Positions 1-7,463 of a DNA stretch of 64,000 nt are shown piece by piece. The position numbers were made by a program, and so were the translations under genes. The stretch is from Terrirubrum flagellatum (lineage in GTDB: Bacteria > Pseudomonadota > Alphaproteobacteria > Rhizobiales > Beijerinckiaceae). Within the stretch, counting starts at the first letter, position 1; every line of letters begins with the position of its first letter. A model generated the notes under the pieces. It did no database searches, had not been told where the DNA came from, and worked only from the letters and a program-made list of their open reading frames with translations. Location: NCBI RefSeq assembly GCF_022059845.1, contig NZ_CP091854.1, positions 165,797-229,796 of the forward strand, written 5' to 3'.

Positions 1-1183
1 GGCCGAGCGGCAATGCGCCGGCGTCGCGCGCCTCGGACCATGTCATGGCGAAGCCGCGATAATCATATTCGCCGATCTTGCCGAGCGTCTGTCCCGGCTG
101 GAGATCGCGCTTCGCCACCGCGACGCATTCGGCGACGGGACGATCGAGCGGCTGCATGTCGGCCTTGCCAAGCACGACCGCGCGCGCAGCGGAGAGAGGC
201 GTTTCCAGACTTGTGAGATGATAGGGCCTGAGCAGGCTGTAGCAGGGGCCGGGACCGACCTTGAGATCGGTCATACGTTCGAGCACGCGCGGATGGCGCG
301 GCTTGACGATGCAGAACACGCCGGGCGCAACGCCCTTGCCGATGGAATAGTCGACGCAGCCTGATTTGCTCAGGATTCCGCCGTCGGATTTCTCGCACAG
401 CACCTGCGCGAGCTCTTCGCGCGTCGCCTTCGGTCCGTGCATGCCGGGCACATCGGGAACGAGACCCGTCGCGTTCGCGACCGCGACCATCTCGACCATC
501 GTCTTCGAGCCGTCGACGAATTCGACCAGCATGCGCGCATTCATGTTGCGCGCCTTCGCTTCGGCTTCGTACTCATCCGGCGTCGCGTCGAATTTCAGCG
601 GATTGTTCTTGCCTTTGCCGGCGGCGACGATGTCGAAGCCGAGGCTCTGGCAGAAGCCGATCATCTCGACCGTGCAGGCGGGTTCATCGCCCGCGGCGCC
701 GGTGTAGATGACGCCAGACTTCTTCGCCTCCTCTTTCAGGAATCGGCCGATCGTGATGTCGGCCTCGACGTTGAGCATGACGATATGCTTGCCATGCTTC
801 ATCGTCTCCAGCGCGACGAGCGCGCCGACATTGGGATTGCCCGTCGCATCGATCACCACATCGATGCGGCCGGCGGCGCAGAGCGCGTGGAAATCCTCCG
901 TCACCGCGACCTTGCCGGCCTCGATGGCGCGATCGATGTCGGCGGCCTTCGCTGCGGACACGATGTCTTCGCGCGCATGACCCGCCATCACGGCCGCGTC
1001 GATCGCGACCTGCGGCTGGATTTCGGAAATCGCGCCGATGCGCACGCCCGGCATGAGCGAGACCTCGACGACGATGTCGGTGCCCATCTGGCCGGCGCCA
1101 GCGAGCCCGATCGTGATCGGCCCATGCTTGTCGACCCGCGCTGCGAGCTCCGCCGCGAAACCCAACTGTTCGATGTGAGGCAT
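1..1183 (-). CDS. SAF-domain NAD(P)-dependent oxidoreductase, homoserine dehydrogenase/DRL-like (3' end cut by window edge)
   Basis: 394 codons are visible and the C-terminal end lies beyond the left edge. The N-terminal third has a Rossmann fingerprint (ITIGLAGAGQMGTDIV) followed by a dinucleotide-fold region (VVIDATGNPNVGA, KHIVMLNVEAD). Near the visible end is a SAF-like stretch (AKRDLQPGQTLG). This layout matches homoserine dehydrogenase-like oxidoreductases with a C-terminal SAF domain. As far as I recall, that group includes the Brucella DXR-like enzyme DRL, which makes methylerythritol phosphate. The start ATG follows GGAGAG. The gene is divergent from the polyol PTS operon, and both promoters carry the same operator. 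I infer oxidation or isomerisation of the phosphorylated polyol that the PTS delivers. The fold assignment is good; the substrate is unknown. Confidence 0.7.
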   Translation of the reverse strand, partial: MPHIEQLGFAAELAARVDKHGPITIGLAGAGQMGTDIVVEVSLMPGVRIGAISEIQPQVAIDAAVMAGHAREDIVSAAKAADIDRAIEAGKVAVTEDFHALCAAGRIDVVIDATGNPNVGALVALETMKHGKHIVMLNVEADITIGRFLKEEAKKSGVIYTGAAGDEPACTVEMIGFCQSLGFDIVAAGKGKNNPLKFDATPDEYEAEAKARNMNARMLVEFVDGSKTMVEMVAVANATGLVPDVPGMHGPKATREELAQVLCEKSDGGILSKSGCVDYSIGKGVAPGVFCIVKPRHPRVLERMTDLKVGPGPCYSLLRPYHLTSLETPLSAARAVVLGKADMQPLDRPVAECVAVAKRDLQPGQTLGKIGEYDYRGFAMTWSEARDAGALPLG

Positions 1184-1228
1184 GATCTCTCCGCCGCTGA
1201 GCCGCTCCGGGAGCGGTCAGGCTCTCCG

Positions 1229-1257
1229 AAGTAAGTGAACATTTGTTTTCTTGTCAA
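1229..1257 (-). promoter_or_regulatory. Promoter of the SAF-domain oxidoreductase with operator copy 1
   Basis: Read on the minus strand there is a -35 TTGACA (1257-1252), a 17-base spacer and a weak -10 TTACTT (1234-1229). The 14-bp sequence at 1237-1250 (plus strand GAACATTTGTTTTC) lies inside the spacer and is repeated, inverted and identical, at 1341-1354. Such placement suggests repression by steric block. The natural candidate regulator is the SorC-family protein at 6309-7325; that link is inferred. Confidence 0.6.
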
Positions 1258-1329
1258 TCGTAATGTGCCGAAGCAGGGTAGCATTTCCGCGAGCGGCGCG
1301 CCCCGCACATCCACCAGAAATGACGCATA

Positions 1330-1360
1330 TTGACACTCTGGAAAACAAATGTTCTAGATT
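1330..1360 (+). promoter_or_regulatory. Promoter of the polyol PTS operon with operator copy 2
   Basis: A consensus -35 TTGACA at 1330-1335 is followed at 17 bases by TCTAGA (1353-1358), a plausible -10. The operator GAAAACAAATGTTC (1341-1354) fills most of the spacer and is the exact reverse complement of the copy at 1237-1250. The gutM start lies about 85 bases downstream. The shared site implies that the PTS operon and the divergent oxidoreductase respond to one regulator. Confidence 0.65.
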
Positions 1361-1441
1361 TGCGACGAATGGGAAGCCGACGGCAGATCGGCGCCCGGGT
1401 GGAATTCGCTGCGCGCCGCTGGCCGCGCCGGGAGAGACCGC

Positions 1442-1864
1442 ATGGCGTTCTGGCAGACCGCGCTCATCGCCCTCGCCATCGTCTGGGGCGTGCAGATGGT
1501 CGGCGTCTGGCTGCAGATGCGCCATTACCGCGACATCATGGGATCGATCTCCGCGACCTGGTCGGATGGCCGGGTCGGCGCCGGCAATGCGCGCAGCCTG
1601 TTCGGCAAGGGCGTTATTCTCGTGCTCGTCGTCGGCCCCGATGACATCGTGCGCCGCCTCCTCGTGATGGAAGGCCGCAGCGTCTTCGCGAAATTCAAGC
1701 CGCTGCCGGAATTCGAAGGCCGCAGACTCGACAGCCTGCGCGACAGCGCATTCGGCGAGAATGAAAAAGGCCGCGCGCAGGCGCTGGCGGCGGCGATCGC
1801 GCAGATCGATCGCGTGGCGAATGAGTCGAAAACAGAGAGCGGCGCGCGACTGGCGACCGCCTGA
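1442..1864 (+). CDS. gutM: GutM-like glucitol operon accessory protein
   Basis: This 140-aa protein begins with one hydrophobic segment (about residues 5-24, FWQTALIALAIVWGVQMVG). A conserved GutM/SrlM core follows (MRHYRDIMGSI, GKGVILVLVV, RRLLVMEGRSVF). In Escherichia coli GutM is an activator of the glucitol operon. The GutM family is regularly the first gene of sorbitol-type PTS operons, as here. The N-terminal membrane segment suggests that it acts at the membrane rather than as an ordinary DNA-binding protein. The ATG follows GGGAGAG, and srlA starts 45 bases after the stop. The family is clear from sequence and context; the molecular role is not settled. Confidence 0.75.
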   Translation: MAFWQTALIALAIVWGVQMVGVWLQMRHYRDIMGSISATWSDGRVGAGNARSLFGKGVILVLVVGPDDIVRRLLVMEGRSVFAKFKPLPEFEGRRLDSLRDSAFGENEKGRAQALAAAIAQIDRVANESKTESGARLATA

Positions 1865-1909
1865 TTGATTCCATTCAAGCCAACAGACGGGCGAGGGGAC
1901 GGAGGCGAC

Positions 1910-2665
1910 ATGTCGATCATGAGCATGATGGCGCAGGGCGCCGATCTGATGATGCAGCACGCATCATTCGCAGGCGCGCATGTTGACGCCGCAGTGCATG
2001 CGACAATGGCGGGACAACAGGGGCATGACGGACTGATCGTTCTCGCGCAGAGCAACGCGCCTGCAGGCGGCGCCGATTATGCCGCGCGCGTGAAAGGCCT
2101 CGCGCAGGAGGAGCAGCTCGGTTGGCTCACCACCATCGGCAAGCATTTCATCGGCGTGTTCCAGAAGGGCGGCGAGGTCTTTTCGGGCTTCGTGACCGGC
2201 ATCATTCCGACGCTCGTCGTGTTGATGACCGCTTTCTACGCGTTGACAGAGCTTGTCGGCGAACAGCGCGTGCATGGTTTCGCGCAGGCGGCGGGCCGCA
2301 TCGCGCTGACGCGCTACACCGTGCTGCCGCTGATCGCCGTGTTCTTCCTCACCAACCCGATGGCCTACACCTTCGGCACCTTCCTTGAGGAGAAACACAA
2401 GCCCGCCTTCTATGATTCGGCGGTGTCTTTCGTGCATCCCATTCTCGGACTCTTCCCGCACGCCAATCCCGGCGAATATTTCGTCTGGGGCGGCGTGCTC
2501 GTCGCATTGCTCGAGCTTGAGAAGAACAATGTCGTTCCATCAGGCTATCACATCAAGGTCGCGATCTATTACTTCATCGTCGGCCTGATCGTGATCCTGC
2601 TGAAAGGCATCGTTACCGAACGCATCACGGCCATCATGGCCAGCCGCCAAGGCGTGAAGCTCTAA
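1910..2665 (+). CDS. srlA: PTS glucitol/sorbitol-type EIIC component
   Basis: The 251-aa integral membrane protein matches the EIIC(1) part of the glucitol PTS permease (GEVFSGFVTGIIPTLVVLMTAFYAL, as separate motifs GEVFSGFVTGIIP and LTRYTVLPLIA; later NPMAYTFGTFLEE and GYHIKVAIYYF). It is longer than E. coli SrlA (about 187 aa) because of an N-terminal extension of some 60 residues rich in Ala, Met and His. I chose the ATG at 1910, which follows GGACGGAGG, over an in-frame TTG at 1865 that has no ribosome site. The TAA stop coincides with the target duplication of a MITE-like element that separates this gene from srlE. With SrlE and SrlB it forms the membrane transporter. Confidence 0.85.
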   Translation: MSIMSMMAQGADLMMQHASFAGAHVDAAVHATMAGQQGHDGLIVLAQSNAPAGGADYAARVKGLAQEEQLGWLTTIGKHFIGVFQKGGEVFSGFVTGIIPTLVVLMTAFYALTELVGEQRVHGFAQAAGRIALTRYTVLPLIAVFFLTNPMAYTFGTFLEEKHKPAFYDSAVSFVHPILGLFPHANPGEYFVWGGVLVALLELEKNNVVPSGYHIKVAIYYFIVGLIVILLKGIVTERITAIMASRQGVKL

Positions 2666-2934
2666 GAGCCTGTTTGGGAATTGGGACGGGGACTGCGTTG
2701 AGCGACGAACGAGCGGATGACAGGAGGGAGGCGCAGCCAATGTCTGGCGACATTGGCGAGCCTTCCGACGCATCAGCCGCCGTTCGCCGCTCAACCCTTC
2801 GGGCTGTGCCGCTTTTCGTCGCCCGGTTCGTCGCCGGCCTCGACCGTATTCCCGATACGCTCCTTCGGCCGGCTCCTGCCGGAGCGACGAAAAGCGGCTG
2901 CAGCGCAGCCCCATCCGAATTCCCAAACAGGCTC
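2666..2934. mobile_element. MITE-like element 1 (269 bp, no coding capacity)
   Basis: The element begins GAGCCTGTTTGGGAATT (2666-2682) and ends with its perfect reverse complement (2918-2934). It is flanked by TAA on both sides (2663-2665 and 2935-2937), consistent with a 3-bp target duplication. The left TAA is also the srlA stop codon. Inside are further inverted pairs, for example GCCGCTTTTCGTC against GACGAAAAGCGGC, and CAATGTC against GACATTG around 2740-2757. No transposase is present. The ends and TNA-type target recall IS5-family elements (IS427/IS1031 groups); this comparison is from memory. A second element of similar length and end motif lies at 52127-52393. Confidence 0.75.
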
Positions 2935-2955
2935 TAAGAACGGGGGAGGAGCATC

Positions 2956-3954
2956 ATGGCCATGCGCGAATTCAAAGCCGTTCGCATCGAACGCGGTCCC
3001 GGCGGATGGGGCGGACCCCTCGTCATCCAGCCGACCGAGCAGCGCGACAAGATCGTCGCGGTGACAGGCGGCGGCATTCCGCCTGTGGCGCAGCGTATTG
3101 CTGAGCTGACCGGAGGCATCGTCGTCGACGGTTTCAAGGCGCCGCCTGTCGAGGGCGAGATCGCTTGCGTCATCGTCGATTGTGGCGGCACGGCGCGCTG
3201 CGGCGTCTATCCGCGCAAGCGCATTCCGACCGTCAATCTGACGCCTGTCGGGCAATCGGGACCGCTGGCGCAATACATCACCGAGGACATCTATGTCTCC
3301 GGCGTGAAGCCGGACAGCATCTCTTTCGCGGACGGAACGGAGACGCCGACGATGGCGGGCGCAGCTTCTTCATCCATGGCGTCGTCTACGACTGCGGCTC
3401 CCGCGGCGATGGATGATGGCGGCGGCTTTGTCGGTCTCATCGCGCGCATCGGCCGCGCCATGGGCCGCGTGGTCAACGTCTTCTTCAACGCCGGCCGGCG
3501 CACGATCGATCAGGTGGTGCGCAACGTGCTGCCCTTCATGGCCTTCGTGACCATGCTGATCGGCCTCATTCTCTATACGGGAATTGGCGATCTGCTCGCC
3601 GCGCCGATGGCGCCGCTGGCGAACAACATCATCGGGCTTTTGGTTCTCGCCGCCATCTGCGGCCTGCCTTTCCTGTCGCCGATTCTCGGACCCGGCGCGG
3701 TGATCGCGCAGGTGATCGGCGTCGCCATCATCGGCCCGCAGATCGCGCGCGGCACGATCGCGCCCGCCATGGCTTTGCCTGCTTTGTTCGCCTACAACAC
3801 GCAGGTCGGCTGCGATTTCGTGCCGGTCGGACTTGCGCTTGGCGAAGCCAAGCCGAAAACGATCGAGATCGGCGTGCCGGCGGTCCTCATTAGCCGCCAG
3901 ATCATGGGGCCCGTATCCGTGCTGATCGCGTGGATCGCGAGCTTCGCGCTCTGA
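2956..3954 (+). CDS. srlE: PTS glucitol/sorbitol-type EIIBC component
   Basis: The 332-aa protein has an N-terminal EIIB domain (residues 1-115) and a C-terminal membrane EIIC(2) domain (about residues 185-332). The EIIB part contains the conserved stretch DCGGTARCGVYPRKR with Cys76 and Cys82, one of which should carry the phosphoryl group. A low-complexity Ala/Ser linker (about residues 133-152) joins the domains. Membrane motifs such as NNIIGLLVLAAICGLPFLSP and QVGCDFVPVGLALGEAKP are typical of SrlE. The ATG follows GGGGGAGGAG. Together with SrlA it transports and phosphorylates a polyol. Sorbitol is the default guess, but the substrate could be another alditol. Confidence 0.88.
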   Translation: MAMREFKAVRIERGPGGWGGPLVIQPTEQRDKIVAVTGGGIPPVAQRIAELTGGIVVDGFKAPPVEGEIACVIVDCGGTARCGVYPRKRIPTVNLTPVGQSGPLAQYITEDIYVSGVKPDSISFADGTETPTMAGAASSSMASSTTAAPAAMDDGGGFVGLIARIGRAMGRVVNVFFNAGRRTIDQVVRNVLPFMAFVTMLIGLILYTGIGDLLAAPMAPLANNIIGLLVLAAICGLPFLSPILGPGAVIAQVIGVAIIGPQIARGTIAPAMALPALFAYNTQVGCDFVPVGLALGEAKPKTIEIGVPAVLISRQIMGPVSVLIAWIASFAL

Positions 3955-3979
3955 GCATCGGGAAGCGTCTCAAAAGTCC

Positions 3980-4357
3980 ATGGTTCATTATCGCACGACG
4001 ATCACCAGCGTTGGCCCTGACGTTGAAGAGCTTCTGGAAAGCGGCATGCTCATCCTCTTCGCGGATGGCGCGCCGCCGGAACTCGCCGAAGTCTCGGTGC
4101 AGCATCTGGTCGTCGATGGCCCAAGCGACTCCGCGCCTCTGGTTGGCGCGGAGATTCGCATCGGCGCGGTGTCCGCGCGTCTGACGGCGATCGGCGACCT
4201 CGCCTGGAAGAAGGTCGCCGACATCGGTCATGTCGTGGTCAATTTCAATGGCGCGTCGACCGCGCACAGGCCGGGCGAGTTGTCGGCGTCCGAAATCGAC
4301 GCCGCGATCCTGGCGGCGGCGCTGCGGCCGGGCGCCGAAATCATCATCGTGGCTTGA
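3980..4357 (+). CDS. srlB: PTS glucitol/sorbitol-type EIIA component
   Basis: This 125-aa cytoplasmic protein has the length and motifs of SrlB/GutB (ADGAPPELAEVSVQH, VGAEIRIG, LTAIGDLAWKK, LGHVV-type segment DIGHVVVNFNG). His42 in SVQHLV is at the place expected for the phosphorylated histidine of this EIIA family. It passes phosphate from the HPr-EI fusion to the EIIB domain of SrlE. It starts 26 bases after srlE and 28 bases before the fusion gene, so the cistrons are probably co-transcribed. Only a weak ribosome site (GGGAAGCG) precedes the ATG. The family assignment is firm. Confidence 0.85.
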   Translation: MVHYRTTITSVGPDVEELLESGMLILFADGAPPELAEVSVQHLVVDGPSDSAPLVGAEIRIGAVSARLTAIGDLAWKKVADIGHVVVNFNGASTAHRPGELSASEIDAAILAAALRPGAEIIIVA

Positions 4358-4384
4358 TCCAATTCGCGGAGTGGGAGTTCGGAC

Positions 4385-6301
4385 ATGAGGCTTGAGCGTG
4401 CCGTCAGGGTGCGCGTGCGCGAAGGTTTGCACGCGCGGCCGGCGACGGAGTTCGTCAAGCTCGCCAAGGCGTTTTCCGCCAATGTGGAGATATTCCGCGG
4501 CGACAGGAGCGCCAACGCCAAGAGTTCGGTCAAGCTGATGCTGCTTGGCGTGAAGGAGGATGACGACGTCGTCCTGCGCGCCGATGGTGATGACGCGGAG
4601 GAGGCGATCGCCAAACTCGCCGCCTTTGTCGAGACGCCCGGTGCCGGGCTTGATGCGCTGAAGCCCGCGGTTGCAGCAGCCGCGTCGTCGAGTGGTGGCG
4701 CGCAAGGCGTCGCTGCGAGCGAAGGCGTCGCGATCGGACCCGTCTTCGCCTATTTTCCCGAGCCGCTGATCGCGCCGCGCGCGACGATCGATACGGCCAT
4801 GAGTGAAAGTGAGAAAGCGCGCTGCCGCGCGGCGCTCAACGCCGCGATCGCGGCGCTTGAACAGGATGCGGCGGAACGCAGCGCCGAAGATCGCCAGATC
4901 GCGAATGCGCTTATCGAGATCGCATGCGATGCGGAATTCACCGGCGATATCGAGCAGCGCATCGGCCATGGTCTCGATGCGGCCTCCGCGACGCTCGACG
5001 CCGGCGATGCGCTGGCGGCGCGTTTCGAGGCGCTCGACGATCCCTATCTCAGGGCGCGGGCGGAGGATGTGCGCGGCGTGGCCCGCAATGTCGCGCTCGC
5101 GCTGCTCGGGCGCAGCGAGGCGAGTCTTGCGGCGGTTCCGCAGGGATCAATTCTTGTCGCTGATGAGATCAGCGCCTGGGAATTCGCCAAGGCGCCGGTC
5201 GCCAACATCGCCGGCATTGTCGGGCTGAAGGGCGCCGCGACATCGCATGTCGCGATCATGGCGCGCGCGCATGGCGTTCCCGCCGTGCTTGGCTGCAACA
5301 TCGAGCCGCGCCGCCTGCGCGAAGCCCATGTGATCGCGATCGATGGCGGCGCTGGCGCAGTGATTCTCGATCCTGACGAAACTCAGACGAAAGCGATGCA
5401 TGCGCGCGTCGCTGCTGACCGAACCGCGCGCGCCGCGCTCGACGCCTGGCGCACGGTCGAACCGCGCACGCGCGAGGGAAAATGGATCGAAGTGCTCGCC
5501 AATATCGGCTCGCCGGCCGAGGTCGCGCCGGCGCTCAGATCAGGAGCCATGGGCGTCGGCCTGTTCCGCACCGAGCTTCTGTTCATGGAGCGCAAGGCGC
5601 CGCCAAGCGAGGATGAACAAGCCGAAATCTATGCGAAGGTGGCGAGCGCCTTCGCGCCGCATGCGGTCGTCATCCGCACGCTCGATGTCGGAGGCGACAA
5701 GCCGGTGGCGGGCATCGAGATTCCCCACGAAGACAACCCGTTTCTCGGCTGGCGCGGCGTCAGGCTCTGTCTTGATCGCCCTGATATTTTCAAGCCGCAG
5801 CTCAAGGCGATCCTGCGCGCCGCCGCGAGCGGCCATGTCAAGCTGATGATCCCGATGGTCGTCGATGTCGAGGAGGTCAGGAAGACGCGCGCGCTCATTG
5901 AGGAGTGTCGCGCCGAGCTTGCGGCGCAGTCGAAACCGTTCGGCGAGGTCGCGGTTGGAATCATGATCGAGACGCCCGCCGCCGCGTTGCTCGCCGACGA
6001 ATTGGCGAAAGAGGTCGATTTCTTCTCGATCGGCACCAACGATCTCACGCAATATGTCATGGCGGCGGATCGCCTCAATCCGCGCGTGGCCTCGCTCAAT
6101 CGCGCCGATCATCCCGCTGTGCTGCGCGCCATCGATCTCGTCTGCCGCGCAGCGCGCGCGGCTGACATTCCTGTCGCGGTCTGCGGCGAGGCGGCGGCCG
6201 ATCCCGCGATGATTCCGAAGCTTGTCGCGCTCGGCGTCACAGAGCTCAGCATGAATCCGCCGGCGATCCCGCGCGCCCGCAAGCGCGTGACGGAAATCTA
6301 G
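4385..6301 (+). CDS. HPr-Enzyme I fusion phosphotransferase
   Basis: This 638-aa protein combines the two general PTS phosphocarriers. Residues 1-85 are an HPr domain with phosphorylation site His16 in EGLHARPAT and a serine after Lys (AKSSVKLM) where HPr is often regulated. The rest is Enzyme I: phosphohistidine His288 in AATSHVAIMARAHG, PEP-binding barrel motifs (GVGLFRTELLFME, SIGTNDLTQYVMAADR) and the C-terminal Cys in VAVCGEAAADP. EI transfers phosphate from PEP to HPr, then to SrlB and SrlE. Having the fusion inside the operon makes the system self-sufficient. This matters because many Alphaproteobacteria have only the regulatory nitrogen PTS. The end is 7 bp from the convergent regulator gene. 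Confidence 0.9.
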   Translation: MRLERAVRVRVREGLHARPATEFVKLAKAFSANVEIFRGDRSANAKSSVKLMLLGVKEDDDVVLRADGDDAEEAIAKLAAFVETPGAGLDALKPAVAAAASSSGGAQGVAASEGVAIGPVFAYFPEPLIAPRATIDTAMSESEKARCRAALNAAIAALEQDAAERSAEDRQIANALIEIACDAEFTGDIEQRIGHGLDAASATLDAGDALAARFEALDDPYLRARAEDVRGVARNVALALLGRSEASLAAVPQGSILVADEISAWEFAKAPVANIAGIVGLKGAATSHVAIMARAHGVPAVLGCNIEPRRLREAHVIAIDGGAGAVILDPDETQTKAMHARVAADRTARAALDAWRTVEPRTREGKWIEVLANIGSPAEVAPALRSGAMGVGLFRTELLFMERKAPPSEDEQAEIYAKVASAFAPHAVVIRTLDVGGDKPVAGIEIPHEDNPFLGWRGVRLCLDRPDIFKPQLKAILRAAASGHVKLMIPMVVDVEEVRKTRALIEECRAELAAQSKPFGEVAVGIMIETPAAALLADELAKEVDFFSIGTNDLTQYVMAADRLNPRVASLNRADHPAVLRAIDLVCRAARAADIPVAVCGEAAADPAMIPKLVALGVTELSMNPPAIPRARKRVTEI

Positions 6302-6308
6302 CGTCGCT

Positions 6309-7325
6309 TCAAACGGCGTGCCCCGCGCGCGCCAGCACATTCGCCGCCGTGATTTCATCAGTGATGAAGACAGTCGGCTTCAAAAGCCGCATGGCGCCGA
6401 TGATCGTGTCGACCTTGGTTGGCCCGCCTGACGTCAGAATGCGCACCGGCGCCGCCTGCATGGTTTCGACAGGCGCCGACATCACGCGTTGATTGATGGG
6501 ATGATCGATCAGCCGCCCGTCAATGTCGAAATAATTATAGAGCACGTCGCCGACGGCGCCGCTCGCCGCGAGCCCGAGGCGATCCTCCTCCGAGATCAGG
6601 CCGAGGCGATAGGGCGTGCCGTCAGGCGTCACCGGGCCCACGCTGAGCAGCACGGCATCCATCGTTCCCGCAAGCTCGAACAATTCGTCGAGACCGCAAT
6701 GCTCCACCAGCGCGCGCTTGGTTTCGGGCGCGTCGACGAGCGCCGGCGCCGCGATCAGATGGCACTCCGCCTGGAACAGGCGCGAGAACAGCCAGGCGAA
6801 CTCCGACGGATTATATTGCTTCGCCTTGGTGAGGCCGCCGAGCAGCGAGATGACAGAGACGTTGGCGAGCGGTTGTTCGTCGATCGAGGCGAGCGAGCGG
6901 ATCAGCGTGCGGCCCCAGCCGACGCCGATCTTCATGTCGGCCCGCATCAGCGACGAGATGAAGGGCCCGGTCGCAGCGCCGATCACGGCGGTCGGGTCGG
7001 CGTCCGGCGAGGAGAGGGGCGCGACGATCGCTTCCTTGAGGCCGAACGCCTTCTGCAGCGCGAATTCGAGGCGCGGCAGCTCCGCCACGTCGCGGCTGAG
7101 CGAAATCTTCACCTCATGCAGGGCGCGCGCGTCCGACAGCAGCCTGACCACGGTGACGCGGCCGATGCCCAGCGTCTCCGCGATCTCGTGCTGGGTCATC
7201 TCCTCGACATAGTACATCCAGGCGATCCGCAGCCTGAGGCGCTTGGAGCGCCGCCCGACCGGGCCCGGCTCCTCCCGCGCGCTTTCCTTCGCGCTTGCGC
7301 GAACGCCCTTTTCCCTCTTCGCCAT
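6309..7325 (-). CDS. SorC/DeoR-type sugar-binding transcriptional regulator
   Basis: The 338-aa protein has an N-terminal helix-turn-helix (MTQHEIAETLGIGRVTVVRLL, read as TQHEIAETLGIG plus VTVVRLL). The effector domain is of the SorC family (IGAATGPFISSLMRADMKIGVGWGRTL, e.g. the motif KIGVGWGRTL; ILTSGGPTKVDTIIGAM near the end). SorC-family proteins bind phosphorylated sugars or polyols and control neighbouring catabolic operons. I chose the ATG at 7325, directly after GGGGGAGC, over upstream in-frame TTG and ATG codons without a ribosome site. The gene is convergent with the PTS operon. It is the likely reader of the paired operators at 1237-1250 and 1341-1354. No copy of that operator was found in its own upstream region. 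Confidence 0.8.
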   Translation of the reverse strand: MAKREKGVRASAKESAREEPGPVGRRSKRLRLRIAWMYYVEEMTQHEIAETLGIGRVTVVRLLSDARALHEVKISLSRDVAELPRLEFALQKAFGLKEAIVAPLSSPDADPTAVIGAATGPFISSLMRADMKIGVGWGRTLIRSLASIDEQPLANVSVISLLGGLTKAKQYNPSEFAWLFSRLFQAECHLIAAPALVDAPETKRALVEHCGLDELFELAGTMDAVLLSVGPVTPDGTPYRLGLISEEDRLGLAASGAVGDVLYNYFDIDGRLIDHPINQRVMSAPVETMQAAPVRILTSGGPTKVDTIIGAMRLLKPTVFITDEITAANVLARAGHAV

Positions 7326-7463
7326 GCTCCCCCATCCGCGGTCGAATCCGCAAGGCTGGCGCACCATGCGCTGTTCGCGGAGCGACCGCAAATCGCTGGC
7401 GTCGTCCCTTGCGCACGCGGCCGGAAATGCTGATCCTCATGCAAAAGAGGTTGGGAGGATTTG

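Noticed and set aside
2666..2934. Degenerate insertion sequence with a transposase remnant
   Set aside because: No transposase-like residues in any frame; the short length and perfect ends fit a non-autonomous element instead.
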